Positions 1-11,689 of a DNA stretch of 64,000 nucleotides are shown piece after piece (the first letter of the stretch is position 1; the number at the start of each line of letters is the position of its first letter). Origin of the DNA: Symbiodinium microadriaticum (Eukaryota > Sar > Dinophyceae > Suessiales > Symbiodiniaceae); NCBI GenBank assembly GCA_001939145.1, contig LSRX01000130.1:856919-920918 (forward strand), in the 5' to 3' direction. Both the position numbers and the translations under genes were made by a program. The notes beneath the pieces are model-generated. The model searched no databases, had not been told where the DNA came from, and saw nothing but the letters and a program-made list of their open reading frames with translations.

Positions 1-655
1 TCAATTTTGTTAAGATGATTTGGATGTATTACAGCTATCAGAGGTAAAAGAAGCACGATGATGTACAGGATGAAGAAGACCTGGCACAGGGTGTTGTGCA
101 CCGGCTCAAGCAACGGTGTTGCAATATCGAAGATGCGCGACGCACTCCTTTTTTCCCGAGGTCTGCAAGGATGGTATGCCATATAATTTGTTGCACAAAC
201 GAATTCAACTGTCGAAAGCCAGCCGAAACCCCGGACAATCCGGCCTGGTTTTTTTAGAATTGTTTAACGTATTTCAATTTGTTTTAATAATCTAAAACAC
301 TTGCATAAAAAATAAAACGGTAAACAACTCTTTGCGTTGTCTCTATTTGCCCGGATTTGTCCCCTATTGTTTGGTTTTTGGCGCTCCCCCCTGAGAGAAT
401 CTCTGTCTATCTATCCCCTCGAGAAACGGTGGCGAATGTTTGCGATTTTCCAACACAACACAAAGTCAAATCCGCACCATCACCTGCGGCTGAGCGACGC
501 GACAAAATAGGATTCAATAAGATTCAATCAGATTCGATAAGATTTGCCCGGTGGATGCCACAATTGTATTGTTGCCTTATCAATCAGATTTTGCCGGGCC
601 GATTTTGGCAAACAGCCGCGCCTTTCTGTCTTAGCCAACATACAGAAAAGGCCTC
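1..655. other. Non-coding stretch, no gene recognised
   Basis: A/T-richer sequence with a run of near-repeated gattcaataa/gattcgataa words at about 510-545. Short open frames here show no recognisable family. It lacks the telomere-like repeats that dominate later regions. Confidence 0.5.
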
Positions 656-750
656 GTGACAAAATGAGGCTTTGGGCCTAAGACTGCAAAGCCTCGGTCA
701 TCTAAGCCCTGTGGATCTGGACCTCCACAAACAGTTGAGGATTTAGCTTA
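656..750 (+). repeat. Dispersed repeat, copy 1
   Basis: Begins tgacaaaatgaggctt and is followed by blocks (gcctcggtcatctaa, ccctgtgg, ctgga) that recur in the same order and spacing at 1393-1476. The two copies are clearly diverged. No terminal inverted repeats or coding potential were seen. Confidence 0.5.
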
Positions 751-1005
751 TCGTGGAATGAGGTGGGGGATGGCCAGCACCGCGTTCGCACGCCCGGGCA
801 GATGTCTGGCTCAATCACCGCAGTGTGGATTGAGCCGCTTCCCAAATCCAGGCTCTCCTTTTGAAAAACTATACCGAAACAAACTTGACCAGACTGAGCC
901 AGGTTTTATGTATCTTTTTGCTTTTCCCCACAGGGACTGATCATACACCATAGGGGCGACGTTGTGATTTGTTCTTGGGAGGGAGTTTTGAGCAGAAGAC
1001 CCTGA

Positions 1006-1390
1006 CCAAACGCCACCAAAACACACAACAACGGACTGGCACAAAACAATCACTAAACAAACACAAACAATTGACAACAACTAAAATCATAAAAGACAAA
1101 CAATTACAAAGACAAAAGACAAATAATACCACCAACAAATACTGAAATTGTCTAATAGCATCACCCCACTAAGTCTTTCACGTTACATTAGATTGGATAA
1201 TGCCTTTCATTCAATGAATCGCTTGATCGCCCTGGCATCGGCGATGTTGTGGAAAAGCAGCAAGCCAGCACCGGAATTTGAATCAATCAAAAAAGCAACA
1301 ATCATCAAAATAAAAACGTTAAAGACAAACAGTAACAAGTAAAAGCAACCAGTGTCAAAACAATCACATAAGCACAAAGTTCGCCAAGTA
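1006..1390. other. A/C-rich low-complexity stretch
   Basis: Two blocks rich in caaa/acaa words (about 1010-1140 and 1270-1390) surround ordinary sequence. There is no exact tandem unit and no supported gene. Confidence 0.5.
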
Positions 1391-1392
1391 CA

Positions 1393-1476
1393 TGACAAAA
1401 TGAGGTTTCTGGCCTCAGGTTAAAGAGCCTTGGTAATCTAAACCCTATGGCACTGGACCGTCGCGAAAGGTTAAGG
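1393..1476 (+). repeat. Dispersed repeat, copy 2
   Basis: Diverged copy of the 656-750 sequence: tgacaaaatgaggttt, then gagccttggtaatctaa, then ccctatgg and ctgga. Same orientation as the first copy. Confidence 0.5.
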
Positions 1477-1839
1477 ACAAAATCCTGAACCCCAAAACCG
1501 TAAACCCCGAAACCAAGCCGAGGCCCTTACACGTGCCCCTAAAACTCTTCGAAACCCTGGCAAGCTCTTCATAAGATCAGGTAAGCGGGCACAAAGCTTA
1601 CCAAGATCCTGGCGAACCCTATGAACCCCCTTTTTGAAGCCTTTGTAATTATCCCACGGACCCCCTCCCAAAAAACCCAGGAGACCCTAATCTCGGGCCG
1701 CCGGCAGCGCGGACGTGGACTCGATATCGCCGAGGTTCCCCATGGAGAGGGCCTCTGCTTTCTTTTGGGGTGGAGATGTGTTACGCCTTTCGAGGGTTTA
1801 GGGCTTTGATGCCTTCAGGTTGTCTTGAGCTTGTGGCGG

Positions 1840-1931
1840 TTTCCGAAAATAGGGGACCCTAATATAGTACCCTAGACAGTAAGGTCCTTATTATAAGGAC
1901 CCCAAAATAAGGTACCCCCAATTTTCGGAAA
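1840..1931. mobile_element. Short palindromic element, family 1 (MITE-like)
   Basis: About 92 bases bounded by inverted ends tttccgaaaat and attttcggaaa. The interior is also palindromic: ggggaccctaatatagtacc pairs loosely with ggaccccaaaataaggtacc around a ccttattataagg core. Related copies lie at 16643-16729, 23820-23911 and 54129-54221. Size, inverted ends and lack of coding capacity fit a non-autonomous DNA-transposon-like or introner-like element. No target-site duplication is obvious. Confidence 0.7.
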
Positions 1932-2086
1932 GTCCCTTTTTTGGGCTTCCAGGGCTGTTGGGAGCCAAAGACTTCCAGGATGTTGGGGGTGATTTCTCAG
2001 GGAGGGCTCAGGGTTAAGCCCAAAACCGAACGATAAGTGTTCAGAACAAACTGGTGCGCAAGTGCCGGCTTCCGGGTATTTAGCGT

Positions 2087-2192
2087 AATGTAGGGGCCTT
2101 AAGAAGTGGAATAGGGTTTTGGGGCATTTGATACTATAGCTATCATGAGGAACCCCCAAACGAGTATAAGTAATTATCAAGGCCCCTGCATA
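2087..2192. mobile_element. Short palindromic element, family 2 (MITE-like)
   Basis: Opens taatgtaggggcctt, carries a gggttttggggc block, a central tactatagctatcatga palindrome and aggaacccccaaa, and closes taattatcaaggcccc. The same architecture recurs at 2538, 17569, 18374, 30460 and 34543. This copy is diverged in the left arm. Confidence 0.65.
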
Positions 2193-2537
2193 AGTTGTAG
2201 CCGATAGCCTGACACAAACGTGCCTCACGATGCGCACGTACTCCGGTCCAAGTTCCACGAGAGCTCTTTGATCTACCCTGAACTCGAAACCACAAACACT
2301 GTCCAAGAGCAGACACCAGAGCCCAAACCCTAAACTCTAAGTCTGCCAGTTCCAAGGCCCAGCCATTGACGTCCAAGAAAACGCCTTTAGGTTTTAGGGT
2401 CTAGGATTTAGGACCATTTAGGGAACCCAAACCCCTAAACCGAAACCCACGAAAAGCAGAACAGCAAAGCCGGAGATAGGCTGCTTCTCAGCCCCAAGCT
2501 GTGACCTTCAGCTTCTTGGACCTTCATGGATAGTAAG

Positions 2538-2638
2538 ATAGGAGCCTTAATAATTAGAATAGAGTTTGGGGTATTTTATACTATAATTATAATAAGGAAC
2601 CCCTAAAAACCCCTGTTCTAATTATTAAGGCTCCTATA
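2538..2638. mobile_element. Short palindromic element, family 2, well-preserved copy
   Basis: Terminal inverted repeats taggagccttaataattaga and tctaattattaaggctccta are essentially perfect over about 20 bases. The interior is palindromic around ataattataat. The whole unit could fold into one long hairpin. This is the cleanest copy of the family in the window. Confidence 0.75.
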
Positions 2639-2639
2639 G

Positions 2640-4870
2640 TACCCAAACGTGGGGCCTCCTTTCGGGTCCTTTCTCTACGGGTGCCGTACTTTTTTTTGGG
2701 GGGGACCTGAAAAGGGACCCTACTTTAGAGAACTACCTTCATGGGCGGCAAACATCACCGGCAAAAAAAAGGAAGCCGACGAGCTTCAGGGGCAATTAGA
2801 GATGCTGGAGTTGAAGTGGGAGTAGACTCGGGGTTTTGGGGCTTGAAACGTTGGAGCTTGGCTTAGGGCTCCGGGTTTTTAGGCCCAGGAGTTCAGAAAG
2901 TGGCTTGAAAAGCTTCGGGTGTAAATTCATGCTGCTGGGTTAAAGGTCCTCCAGGGATGTGGCTCTACATGTTCGTCGCTTGTGGGGGGGATCCCAAGGT
3001 CTGAAAATTTCTCCGGATGGCTAGCGAGTCGGGTGCTTTTAGATGTCAAGTTGCATGCTCGGTGCCTCGTTGTGACGGTCGTATGACTTGTCATTAAGGT
3101 TCTCAGAAGTGATGCCATGATGCTACATACAATAGGTTGGGACGGTAGTGTTTGGGGAGGGATGTCGGATGTGATAGCTGATAGAACAAGCCTTCGCGAT
3201 TTTAGCTTGTTGGGATGCTTGATGGTCGGCAGTCACGCCCAGCTACACCAAGACTCTTAATTACATAGACTTAAACTGACCCGAACTCATGAGCCCCAAA
3301 CCGTATGTTGCACGCAGTAACAGAGCAATCCTTCAGGACTTGGGATATCAGCACCTGCACGTGGCCTGAGCTAATCAGCTGAAAAGGCATGCCGGCGTCA
3401 CAACACCAAATCGCCGGCCGTACGAGCTGCGCTGGTGAGATCTAGGTGAGGACACAGCCGCGAAGCAAGGATTGCAAACGGGAGTAGAGTGGGATATTTG
3501 GGCTTGGGTTTACCGTTTCCTTGGCCGAGACTTCGTGTGCCCTCATGTGAGTCATCTGAGGTAGCTATCTGCCCAAAGCTCTCACGCGACCCAACAATCT
3601 TGGGGCACATATTCTTAATAAAAAAAGAACTAATAAGAACAGATAAACAGATCAATAACACCTACATCAAAAGTTGAAGACGGGGTGTGCACGTCGCAAG
3701 TCCGGAATCAGCTATGCTCACCACCACCACCACCACCACCACAACAACAACAACAACGACGACGACCGGTGAAATTGGTCATGGGAAAATGGCCCGACCA
3801 GGATCCAACCAAGGGAACAACAGCTTGGGTTTTGGGTTGCAGGGGTTAGGATTTCAACTGAGGAAGACCCCATCCTGGAAGGGAGATAATGCGGCATTGC
3901 ATGTGGTATATAACATACCTTTTGGGGTTGATTCCCTTGTTTTCATAACCTAGATTAGGCAAGGCAGCTCCAAACGCCCAAGTCTAGAGTCTACAATCCG
4001 TCTGCCCACAAAGCTGAAACGACCTGGGCGCGCTTGAGAATTTCGCAAGCACGATAAAACTAGGGTTTGGCGTTTTCCGGGTTCTTAGAATAGTATCCGG
4101 TTATCTTCGGACGGCTTTCGAACAGGAAAGCAACGTCTTGACTACTACGACAAGCTTCTCTTTCCTGCATCACTGCAAGTATCCTAAACGGCTAGATTGA
4201 AGACCACACTTGCAAGCCTGCCCGAAGCGAACCGCCTGCGCAAGAGCCCTAAGTCCAGGGTCCTGAAGCCGGAAACCTCAAGCTCAAACCCCCGTGCCCA
4301 GGACCCCAACAAGGGTCGAGGACTTTGGACCTAAAGGGCCAACAAACCAACCTCTGCCAGAGAGAGAGCGAGGGAGAGACGGAGATATGGCGCGAAGGAC
4401 GCGAAGGCTGAGAAGGCCTACATTGTCAATGGTGAAACTCGTGATCATGAAGATGATACTGATGAAATGTCATGATGACGCTGGTGATTGTTATGCTGAC
4501 CATGGTGATAGAGTTGGTGGCGCTGATGACAAGAAAAATCTCAATGAGAACTGCAGCAATCAACAGAACAGCGAGAACCGCAACCGTAACAAGTGGCATG
4601 AAAAAGCATCAAAATCATGACTTGCGCACAGCATGGACCCTGCATAACAAGTATGAGAACATCCGCTCTCGCTTCACTGCCGGGGACACCGGCTGAGCTT
4701 AGCCAGGGCTTTCAGACCTCGAAGCTTTGAGGGCTTGCTTTAGCAGATATCACTTTTCCGGCGTTTCTTCGTCGGGTTCTATGCGCCGAATATAAGACGT
4801 ATAAGGTTATAGGTTTGAATTTGAAGGGGGGGGTCTTTGGCAGTCCAAGGTTTGTGGGACACCGCAGGAA
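2640..4870. other. Non-coding stretch with a small microsatellite
   Basis: No protein family recognised on either strand. A short caccac/caacaa/gacgac trinucleotide run lies at 3719-3768. The open frames spanning it are products of the repeat. Around 4380-4690 is purine-rich gatgat sequence without clear coding signal. Confidence 0.5.
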
Positions 4871-4879
4871 AACTAAACC

Positions 4880-5075
4880 CTTGAGAGCCTATTAATATCC
4901 TAAAACCCAAAACCCTGTAAACCCAAAACCCTTTGGAGCCAGGCCTGCCGAAGAAAACCCTAAACCCTGAACCCGCAACACCAAACCCTAAAACCCTACA
5001 CCGTTTAGGGCTGTGGCGTTTAAAGTGATTTCGGTTTGGGGTCGAGGGTTTGGGCTTTAGGGTTTAGCAACGGAT
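4880..5075. repeat. Interstitial telomere-like tract
   Basis: Degenerate ccctaaa units on the left give way to tttaggg units from about 5005, so orientation flips inside the tract. A non-telomeric module ttggagccaggcctgccgaa is embedded at about 4932. Confidence 0.8.
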
Positions 5076-5478
5076 GAGGCGAAGGCACAGGTGCAAGGAA
5101 AGACTAGCTGCTAAGCCGTCGTGGTGACATCAGTTTGTGATGCAAACGAACTTGCAAAAGAAATGAGCAGGCCATCTTCACCCATTTCCAATGTACTGTC
5201 GGAGCTGCAGCCGACCTGTTAGGGTGGCGCCACGGACGATTAAAAGTTCACTTCACTGCTAATGAAACGAGTATCTAAGCTTTGCTCAGGATACCGTCCC
5301 GTAGGGAGGTGAATCAAGTCCAGGCACGATGACCATGAAAAGAAAAGTGCCCATCAATACTGGCGATCTCTGCGCCTGGTCCTGTGGTTGTAGATTTCGT
5401 GCCCCCTACCTGCCAGGTACCATTGCGCGCGTGGCGTGTCAAATCTCGTGAAGCCGTGGAGACTGCCATGAGATGGAA

Positions 5479-7066
5479 TCATGTGGGCACGCGCTCAGGC
5501 TGAATGCTCGTCTCGGTGCACGCAGCGAAAACAACCCGTTGGTAAATTTCGACCCTATTCCATTCAGCACGACGAGCCAGGGCTGGGTCGATGACGTCGC
5601 CCGCCTGGTCGTAACCAAATCTGAAATTAGGATATAACAATCCCGCTGTCTGTAGTTGTTCGAAAAAGTCCACCGTGACCTGGTGAGTCAGAGCTCGCTC
5701 TGGGACACCCTGTGTCGCGAAGAAGGGCCGAAAGTGCTGCCAGAAGCGATGATCTTTGTTTCGTCTCGAGGGGACGATGAAGGCACTGGAGCACCGTTTC
5801 CGGAGCTGAGGTGCCAGACGCTCCGCCCGTGGCCATAGCCGACCAATCGGCACCACTGATGCAGCTGGTTGGATCACGGTTCACAGGTCGAGGCAGCGGG
5901 TTGCCCGGAGGATGCACGTTCTTTTGAGGATCCGGCTCCCGACTATAATTCTGCCTATCCCCTACGAAGGCGGCTCCACTCGTCCTGATGCTGGTTTGAG
6001 CGGGGAGCGTGTCCTGTTGCGGTCGGTAGCAGAGAAACATTAGCACGCTCGTCAGAGCTCCGACCACGCCTTGTTGGCGGAGCACTCGGAGGAGCCGGAG
6101 GACGGCGATCTTGTGCAGGCGCAGAGGTGGCAAATCTTTCTCTGGCCGTGGTGCTCATCCCAATCCGCTTGTCCATGAAGTACTCGGACCGTTGCTGGTG
6201 ATATGGCATGTTCGCAAGAAGCTCGTTGAGCTGGCGTCGCCCAAGACTCTCAACCCCAGGTGGCAGAGCCAGTTCACGACCCAAGGTCATTTTCGGATAC
6301 TCCCGCTCGTTAGCGTTGCGGCTCTTCGGGAGCTCCTTCTCACGAAGTGGCCAACTCGCCCATGATTGCATGCACCTCTGACTGCAATATGAAATACTTG
6401 TCCCATCGTACTGAAGCAGCGAGAACTCGTATTGGTTCGACTTCACTGCTTTGATGAGGACTGCGATCTCGTCGATCGTGTAGTCACGAAAGCAAAGCAG
6501 ACACTCCGGAAGGAGGTCGATTTCCGCCTGACCAGGCACCCATAGGAACGCAAGCTTGCCGGTGGCATCGTAGTACATGTAATACGATGAAGATCCCTTT
6601 CCTTTGCCCTTGAATTGGGCATGATTGGGCAGCCTCATGTCGGCGAAGCGCTGGAGAGCCTCGATGGTGTAGAAGCTCAAGCCAGTCTTTGCAAAATTGT
6701 GGGCCTGCATAGGATCGATGTTCATGCGATCCTGCGGTGTGGTGCTGAAGTTGTTCTCGACCTGCTTCTGTTGATTGACAGTCTTTGCTCGGATGGTGGA
6801 GGCCGTGCTCTGGACCATCTCCACCTGCTGATCGTCCTGCCCTGTGTGTCGAACACGTTGGTGCTTGAGCCCAGCTGACGGTTGTAAGTCGATCATGTTG
6901 GAAAGCCTGCCCTCGGAGAGGTCGGTAACCTCCGCAAGGCGCCTCATACAGCACTGGCATTCAATCATCCCATCGAAGTACAGGTGATTGCAATGACTGC
7001 AGATTAATCCCGGGGAAGCGATGAGCTCTTGTTTTTGATCCAGTGCTCTCGCCTGGTGAATGGCTT
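5479..7066 (-). CDS. Unrecognised protein with N-terminal zinc-ribbon-like cysteines (fragmented)
   Basis: I do not recognise the family. The longest open frame starts at an ATG at 6968 and stops at 5955. The same frame is open further upstream to about 7066 and encodes ICSHCNHLYFDGMIECQCC, a CxxC...CxCC cluster typical of a small zinc ribbon, so the true start may lie in an upstream exon. The middle has a soluble domain with CLLCFRD, and the C-terminal third is Pro/Arg-rich. Past 5955 coding character continues in other frames. The best piece is 5877-5479 minus, with RFWQHFRPFFATQGVPERAL, so the gene is either split by short introns or broken by indels. The locus is free of telomere-like repeats, unlike its surroundings. 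Confidence 0.5.
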
Positions 7067-7161
7067 TGCTCGCCTACCCTCCTTAGAAGGCCAAACGGTA
7101 AGGCACAGCCCAAACTGTCCAGCCGCGTTGTCCGCAGGAGTGTCCCTCGTGTCCCGACGTT

Positions 7162-7985
7162 TCAACACTGTTTCAACTCGCCTCCATTAACTTCCGTCAA
7201 AAGGTTGGACGCAATGTAGAACGGGACTTTGCTGCCAATGGCAGTGGGTACCCATTCCCCAATTTGGTCTTTCAAGGAGCCATCAATCAAATCCAAGAAA
7301 CAGCTGTACTGCTTGTAGAGGCTCTCGATCAGGTCGAAGGTGTACTCCTGAACAGTCTGCTTACCCCATTTGCCCAGGGCTTTGTCAATTCTGAGACGGA
7401 AAGGTAAGCAGGTTTCACCCACATGGGTCGGCGTACACAAAGTACGGATTCGACACCCAGTCGAGCGTCTCCAAAAATCCGGACCGGGTCTCAAGAAGCC
7501 TCAGCCCGTCTCGGCCGGCCATTTGTAGATCGATGACAAACTCGATATCAGATTGCTCTCGCCGGCCGACGTTGTCCTGTCTGAGCCATTCAGGGTCTTT
7601 GCTTCTCATATGGAAAGCCCTGCTACCACTTTCGTGGAGCGACAAACCTCCTGGCACCAATCCATACTACATACTTGACGATGCCAGCGAAGTTGCACAT
7701 GTACGTGCAGCCCAGTTGTGAGGAAGCTTCTCGAAAGCAACTGAGTACATATCGTAAGGCCAAATTTTCGGCCCAATCCACGAAAGTGTGTACCGCCTCA
7801 TGGGTGTCCTTCACGATAGCGAGGCCAGACAGCAACTCGCCCATGTGTCCTTGGACACAACAGACTCAACGGAATCACAAAATGTCAAACTCGCTATCGG
7901 AAGTTCGTCTGATCAACACCTCATAGCGGGGCTTCCCATCGGAAGGAAGCTTGAAGACTTCGAGGATTTCGGACACTCTTAGACG
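7162..7985 (-). CDS. Unrecognised coding segments upstream of the zinc-ribbon frame
   Basis: A chain of minus-strand open segments in different frames reads: 7985-7880 (RVSEILEVFKLPSDGKPRYE), 7844-7680 (IVKDTHEAVHTFVDWAENLA), about 7640-7450, and 7494-7162 (EYTFDLIESLYKQYSCFLDL). Amino-acid composition is natural and all pieces point the same way as the frame at 5479-7066, so they may be exons of one gene. Short introns and frameshifts cannot be told apart by eye. Function unknown. Confidence 0.4.
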
Positions 7986-8192
7986 ACGCCAAATTTATTC
8001 GAGAGCACCCAGGAACTCTTCCCAATCAACGAACAAATCGCAATCGGCGAACAAATCGCCAGGGCGAAGGTTGATGTTCGGTATCGAGTTTCCATATTCC
8101 GGCTTGTTGGTGAAGCCTCTTAGAATGAAGGTGCATTTCCACCCAGTCGCTCATCGGTCATGGGCCTGTGGCCCGCAGCGAACGGTGGCAGA

Positions 8193-8567
8193 TCAGTGCC
8201 CTTCAGGCAGCATGTGCCGTCCCTGGCCAGGAGGCGAGTCTCTGCTTTTGCAATTGGCTTTGCTGACGGACTTGCGTGACGAGAGGTAGGAATCTTCTTT
8301 GGCGGCGGCGGCTGCATGGTTCAGTTGGCCTTGCCGTGGAGGACTTGCCCGACACGGCCGTGGGCGCATAATGACATCAGATGAGGATGATGCTCCGGCT
8401 GGTGGCCCTGGTGGGGGTGCGACTGAGGTATAGGTATGCCTGCAGGGCTTATGGGAGCCGGTTCCATTGCGAACTTCTTCTACCTTGGTGAGGCCTACGG
8501 CTGATAGCCTATGTTTATAGGCAAGACAGCCAGAATGCAGACGCACATCTTTACTTGAGCCAGACAA
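8193..8567 (-). CDS. Possible Pro/Ser-rich N-terminal segment, hypothetical
   Basis: A 124-codon open frame with a Pro/Gly/Ser-rich centre (APPPGPPAGASSSSD) and a basic C-terminal half. It precedes the coding chain at 7985-5479 on the same strand and could be its start, but composition alone is weak support. Confidence 0.25.
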   Translation of the reverse strand: MSGSSKDVRLHSGCLAYKHRLSAVGLTKVEEVRNGTGSHKPCRHTYTSVAPPPGPPAGASSSSDVIMRPRPCRASPPRQGQLNHAAAAAKEDSYLSSRKSVSKANCKSRDSPPGQGRHMLPEGH

Positions 8568-8929
8568 CGGGTATGAGGTATGAGCTAGCTACATCTTGCG
8601 CAAAATACAGCTATGTTGGCTTTGAATTATTCAAGCCCCTATGAAAAAGTTCAAGAATCCAAAATTAAGACATCAACCCCATGTCAAAGTTGTGATCCTC
8701 ACACGGAGACCTTTATGTAAGGGAACCTAATCAATCACCCTCAACTAAAAGGGAATCAACCCTGAACCGTAAACCCCAACAAGGAGAGTAAAGGGAATCA
8801 AGGTAGCGGAGCTTAGGGCGGTGCTTTCAGACTTGGCGTGGGAGTTCCGGGAAATCAGCCGATCCTCGGCCAGGATTCAGGGCAGTCGGTTCCGGGGCTT
8901 CGGGATTTTTTGTTTTGTCAAGTAAGTCA

Positions 8930-9040
8930 GGGCGCCTGGGTTTCGGGGTTGGGCTCTCGGGTTTCGGGTTTACGGTTCAGGGTTTTGGGTTCCGGGTTTA
9001 GGGTTCAGGGTTTAGGATTCAAGTTTCAGGGTTCAGGGTT
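8930..9040 (+). repeat. Interstitial telomere-like tract (G-rich strand)
   Basis: A run of degenerate gggtttc/gggttta/gggttca heptamers. The open frame across it is an artefact of the heptamer repeat. Confidence 0.8.
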
Positions 9041-9419
9041 TAAAGATTTTTATGGGTGGAGTAGTCCAACGGCTCAGGGCTTGGGAAGTTTGGGTCTGGG
9101 GTGGGGCGTAGGCTTGAGGCTGAGGCGGCTGTATGACGGTTTTGTGACGCCGTTCCAAGGAACTGACAGAGGGCTTTATTAGCAGTCCAAAAGGAGCTAC
9201 ACACAATTCACACACCCAGAACACGCAGCGTTATGTACGTAGGCCTTTTCACACCGTATATAACCCCCGGAAATCCTGATACAGACCGAAACTCCTCGAA
9301 GGGAGCATAGCAAAACCTGGGACAGAACTGGGAGTGGCGCTAAATCCTGCGACGCGTAGGTGGAGGGCATGTCGCCATAGGTCTCCAAATCCTCCGGCAA
9401 TTTGGAGCGCGTTCAGGGA

Positions 9420-10150
9420 TTTAGGGTTTTCTGCCACCCGCCTAGCTAAGGAAGTCGCAATCAGGGTTGGGGCTTCGGGTAGTCGGGCTTTCGACTCCCA
9501 CACTCGCACCAAGCAGTGCTTCAGGGTTTTTCGGCGGTTTCCGGTCCTAACACCATTTCCCCAACCCTACTCCTCCCCTGAAGCCCGAAAGCTTCGACCC
9601 AATAGGCCTATGAGGGTCGCCCTTGGTCACCCTTCAGATCTCGCGGCTTAGGGCTTAGGGCTTAGGGTTTAGGGCTTAGGGCTTAGGGTCGCGACTCTGG
9701 CAGAAGTCAACAAGCTTCGTGCAGAAAGAGGAGTCCTCCTTCACCGTCTTGACAATGCGATCAAAGCGATGCTGCTGAGTGGTGTTGAGGTTCTCGTTGA
9801 AACCTGGGATATCAGCATGATTATGATATCGTTACTATGATTAATACTACTATTGTTATGTTGTTGTTGTTGTTGTCAGTACTATTGTTGTTATTGTCAC
9901 TATGACTGTTGATGACCTGATGAATATTTGCACCATTGTTACCTTATGGCTAGAAGCTTGCTCTTGCCACCCGCTTGGTGTCTTGGGGCTGAGGCCTTGG
10001 GACGAGCTCAACGAGGCTTAGGGCCTAGGGGTTTAGGGATGCTTCGGGTTCAGGGTTTTGTTCCCTCCTAGGGTTCAGGGTTTAGGACTGCGAGTGTAGG
10101 GTTTAGGGATGTTTAGGGTTGAGGATTTAGGGTTTTGGGTTCCGGCTGTC
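9420..10150. repeat. Telomere-like patches with recurrent modules
   Basis: Degenerate ttaggg clusters at 9645-9690 and 10015-10140. At 9430 and 9490 are two short non-telomeric modules (ccacccgcctagctaagg and tcgactcccacactcgcac) that recur beside telomere-like tracts elsewhere in the window. A small tgttgttgt run lies at 9855-9880. Confidence 0.7.
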
Positions 10151-10486
10151 TGGGTGACGCGATCTTGCAGTGGGTTATGCGAGGGAAAAAAAACAAGTAA
10201 AGGGGTGTAGTCACATGGGTATAGTCGGTATAGAAATCGTTCATGCTGCTAGGACTATGGTGTTATTGACTGCTGTTATCGTTACTATTTTGACTACGTA
10301 GGTAGACGACTGTCTAGGTAGACAGCTGGTACAGGTGGCGAGACCTATGCAACCCGAGACTGACGCTGACATCGTGCGAACCGCTACCACAAACACGACG
10401 GGAAACAGTTTGGATGGTGTAGGGTTCACAAGTAGCACGAGATTTCGCAAGAACTTCTTGTGGTGGAAGAAAGCATGATGTGTGCG

Positions 10487-11388
10487 TCATGAATTAACTG
10501 CGTATCGAATTTCAGCGTGGATGCTGGCATCCCTATTCCCTAGCTTACGCTTGGATGCTGCGCCTGCACAGATGCTGTCGCGAATCTTGTGCCTCTCGTG
10601 CTGCTGAGTTGGATAAGCATCTCCCCAGGTCACGACAGATCCATCACCAAGTATGGCAGCAAAAGCCGAAGTACAGGCTTGGATCTGCTGGACATTCTTC
10701 AGCTGAGGCCGCAAGGCACTGCTCTCTCCACCGTAGCCAGCATCTCCCCAAGTTACGACAGATCCATCACCAAGAACGGCAGCAAAAGCCGAACACGACG
10801 CTCGGATCTGCTGCACTTTCTTGAGCCGATGCTGCACAAAACTGCTGCCACCCCCATATCGCGCGTCTCCCCAGGTCACGACAGATCCATCACCAAGAAT
10901 GGCGGCAAAAGCCCCACTGGATGCTTGGATCTGCTTCACATTCTGCAGCTGATCCTGCACAGCACTAGCATCACCACCATAGCGAGCATCTCCCCACGTC
11001 ACGACAGATCCATCACCAAGGATTGCAGCAAAAGCTGAACGACAGGCTTGGATCTGGTGTACATTCTTCAGCTGAGACTGCACAGCACTACTGTCACCGC
11101 CGGCGCGACTTTCACCCCATCACCAAGAATGGCAGCAAAGGCGGAGATACTGGCACATGCCTGAACTCGACGTACATGAAAAGTCAACCGGTCACCGTTC
11201 CGCACCCCGGCATCTTTTCGTCGCACACATGAATCCAGAATGCTTCCAGATGAGTCCACTAGACGCCCTCTTCCGATTCCGAGAGCAGCACGTGCCCGAC
11301 GCTGCAATAAATCGACCTCGCCTTCCAAGTCGGCTTCCACAGAAGCTTTCCGTCCACTGAGCAACCCAACTTCCACGGTAATCAACAT
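10487..11388 (-). pseudogene. Ubiquitin-like plus RCC1-repeat protein, frameshifted copy
   Basis: The start at 11388 gives an N-terminal beta-grasp-like segment (VDSSGSILDSCVRRKDAGVR, then GDRLTFHVRR), followed by RCC1-type repeats of about 45 residues with the signature FAAILGDGSVVTWGDA. At least four repeats are visible down to about 10600. This domain order matches proteins I know from dinoflagellates, often labelled HERC-like; function there is unproven. In the first repeat, near 11110-11120, about 13 bases are missing, the SVVTWGD core is lost and the frame shifts. Downstream repeats stay open in the new frame (10487-11083). The repeats end around 10600 and are followed by unrelated sequence, so the C terminus is probably truncated. 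I read it as a recent pseudogene. An assembly error in the repeats is possible. Confidence 0.75.
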
Positions 11389-11689
11389 GTTGCTATCCTG
11401 TGTCTCTTTTGAGCTCCTTGTTCCTGTCCTGCTTAAGGCTTATATGGGGCTTTTGGGTGTAGGGTTGGGAATTTAGCTGGGTTCAGGGCTTGCAGGAGAG
11501 AAATCACAGAACTTGTGCCCGATGTCTGGCCGTTTCGTCTAACTAAGGGAAGGGTTGGGGCTTGAATTTGAACTGTACGGGCTCGCAACCTCGGACAAAA
11601 TGCCTTGAGCCACGGATTGGCGCAGCGCGTTCAGGGCTTAGCTTTGAGGGGCTTAGGCTTTAGGCGTACGGTTTTGGGGCCAACCCACC

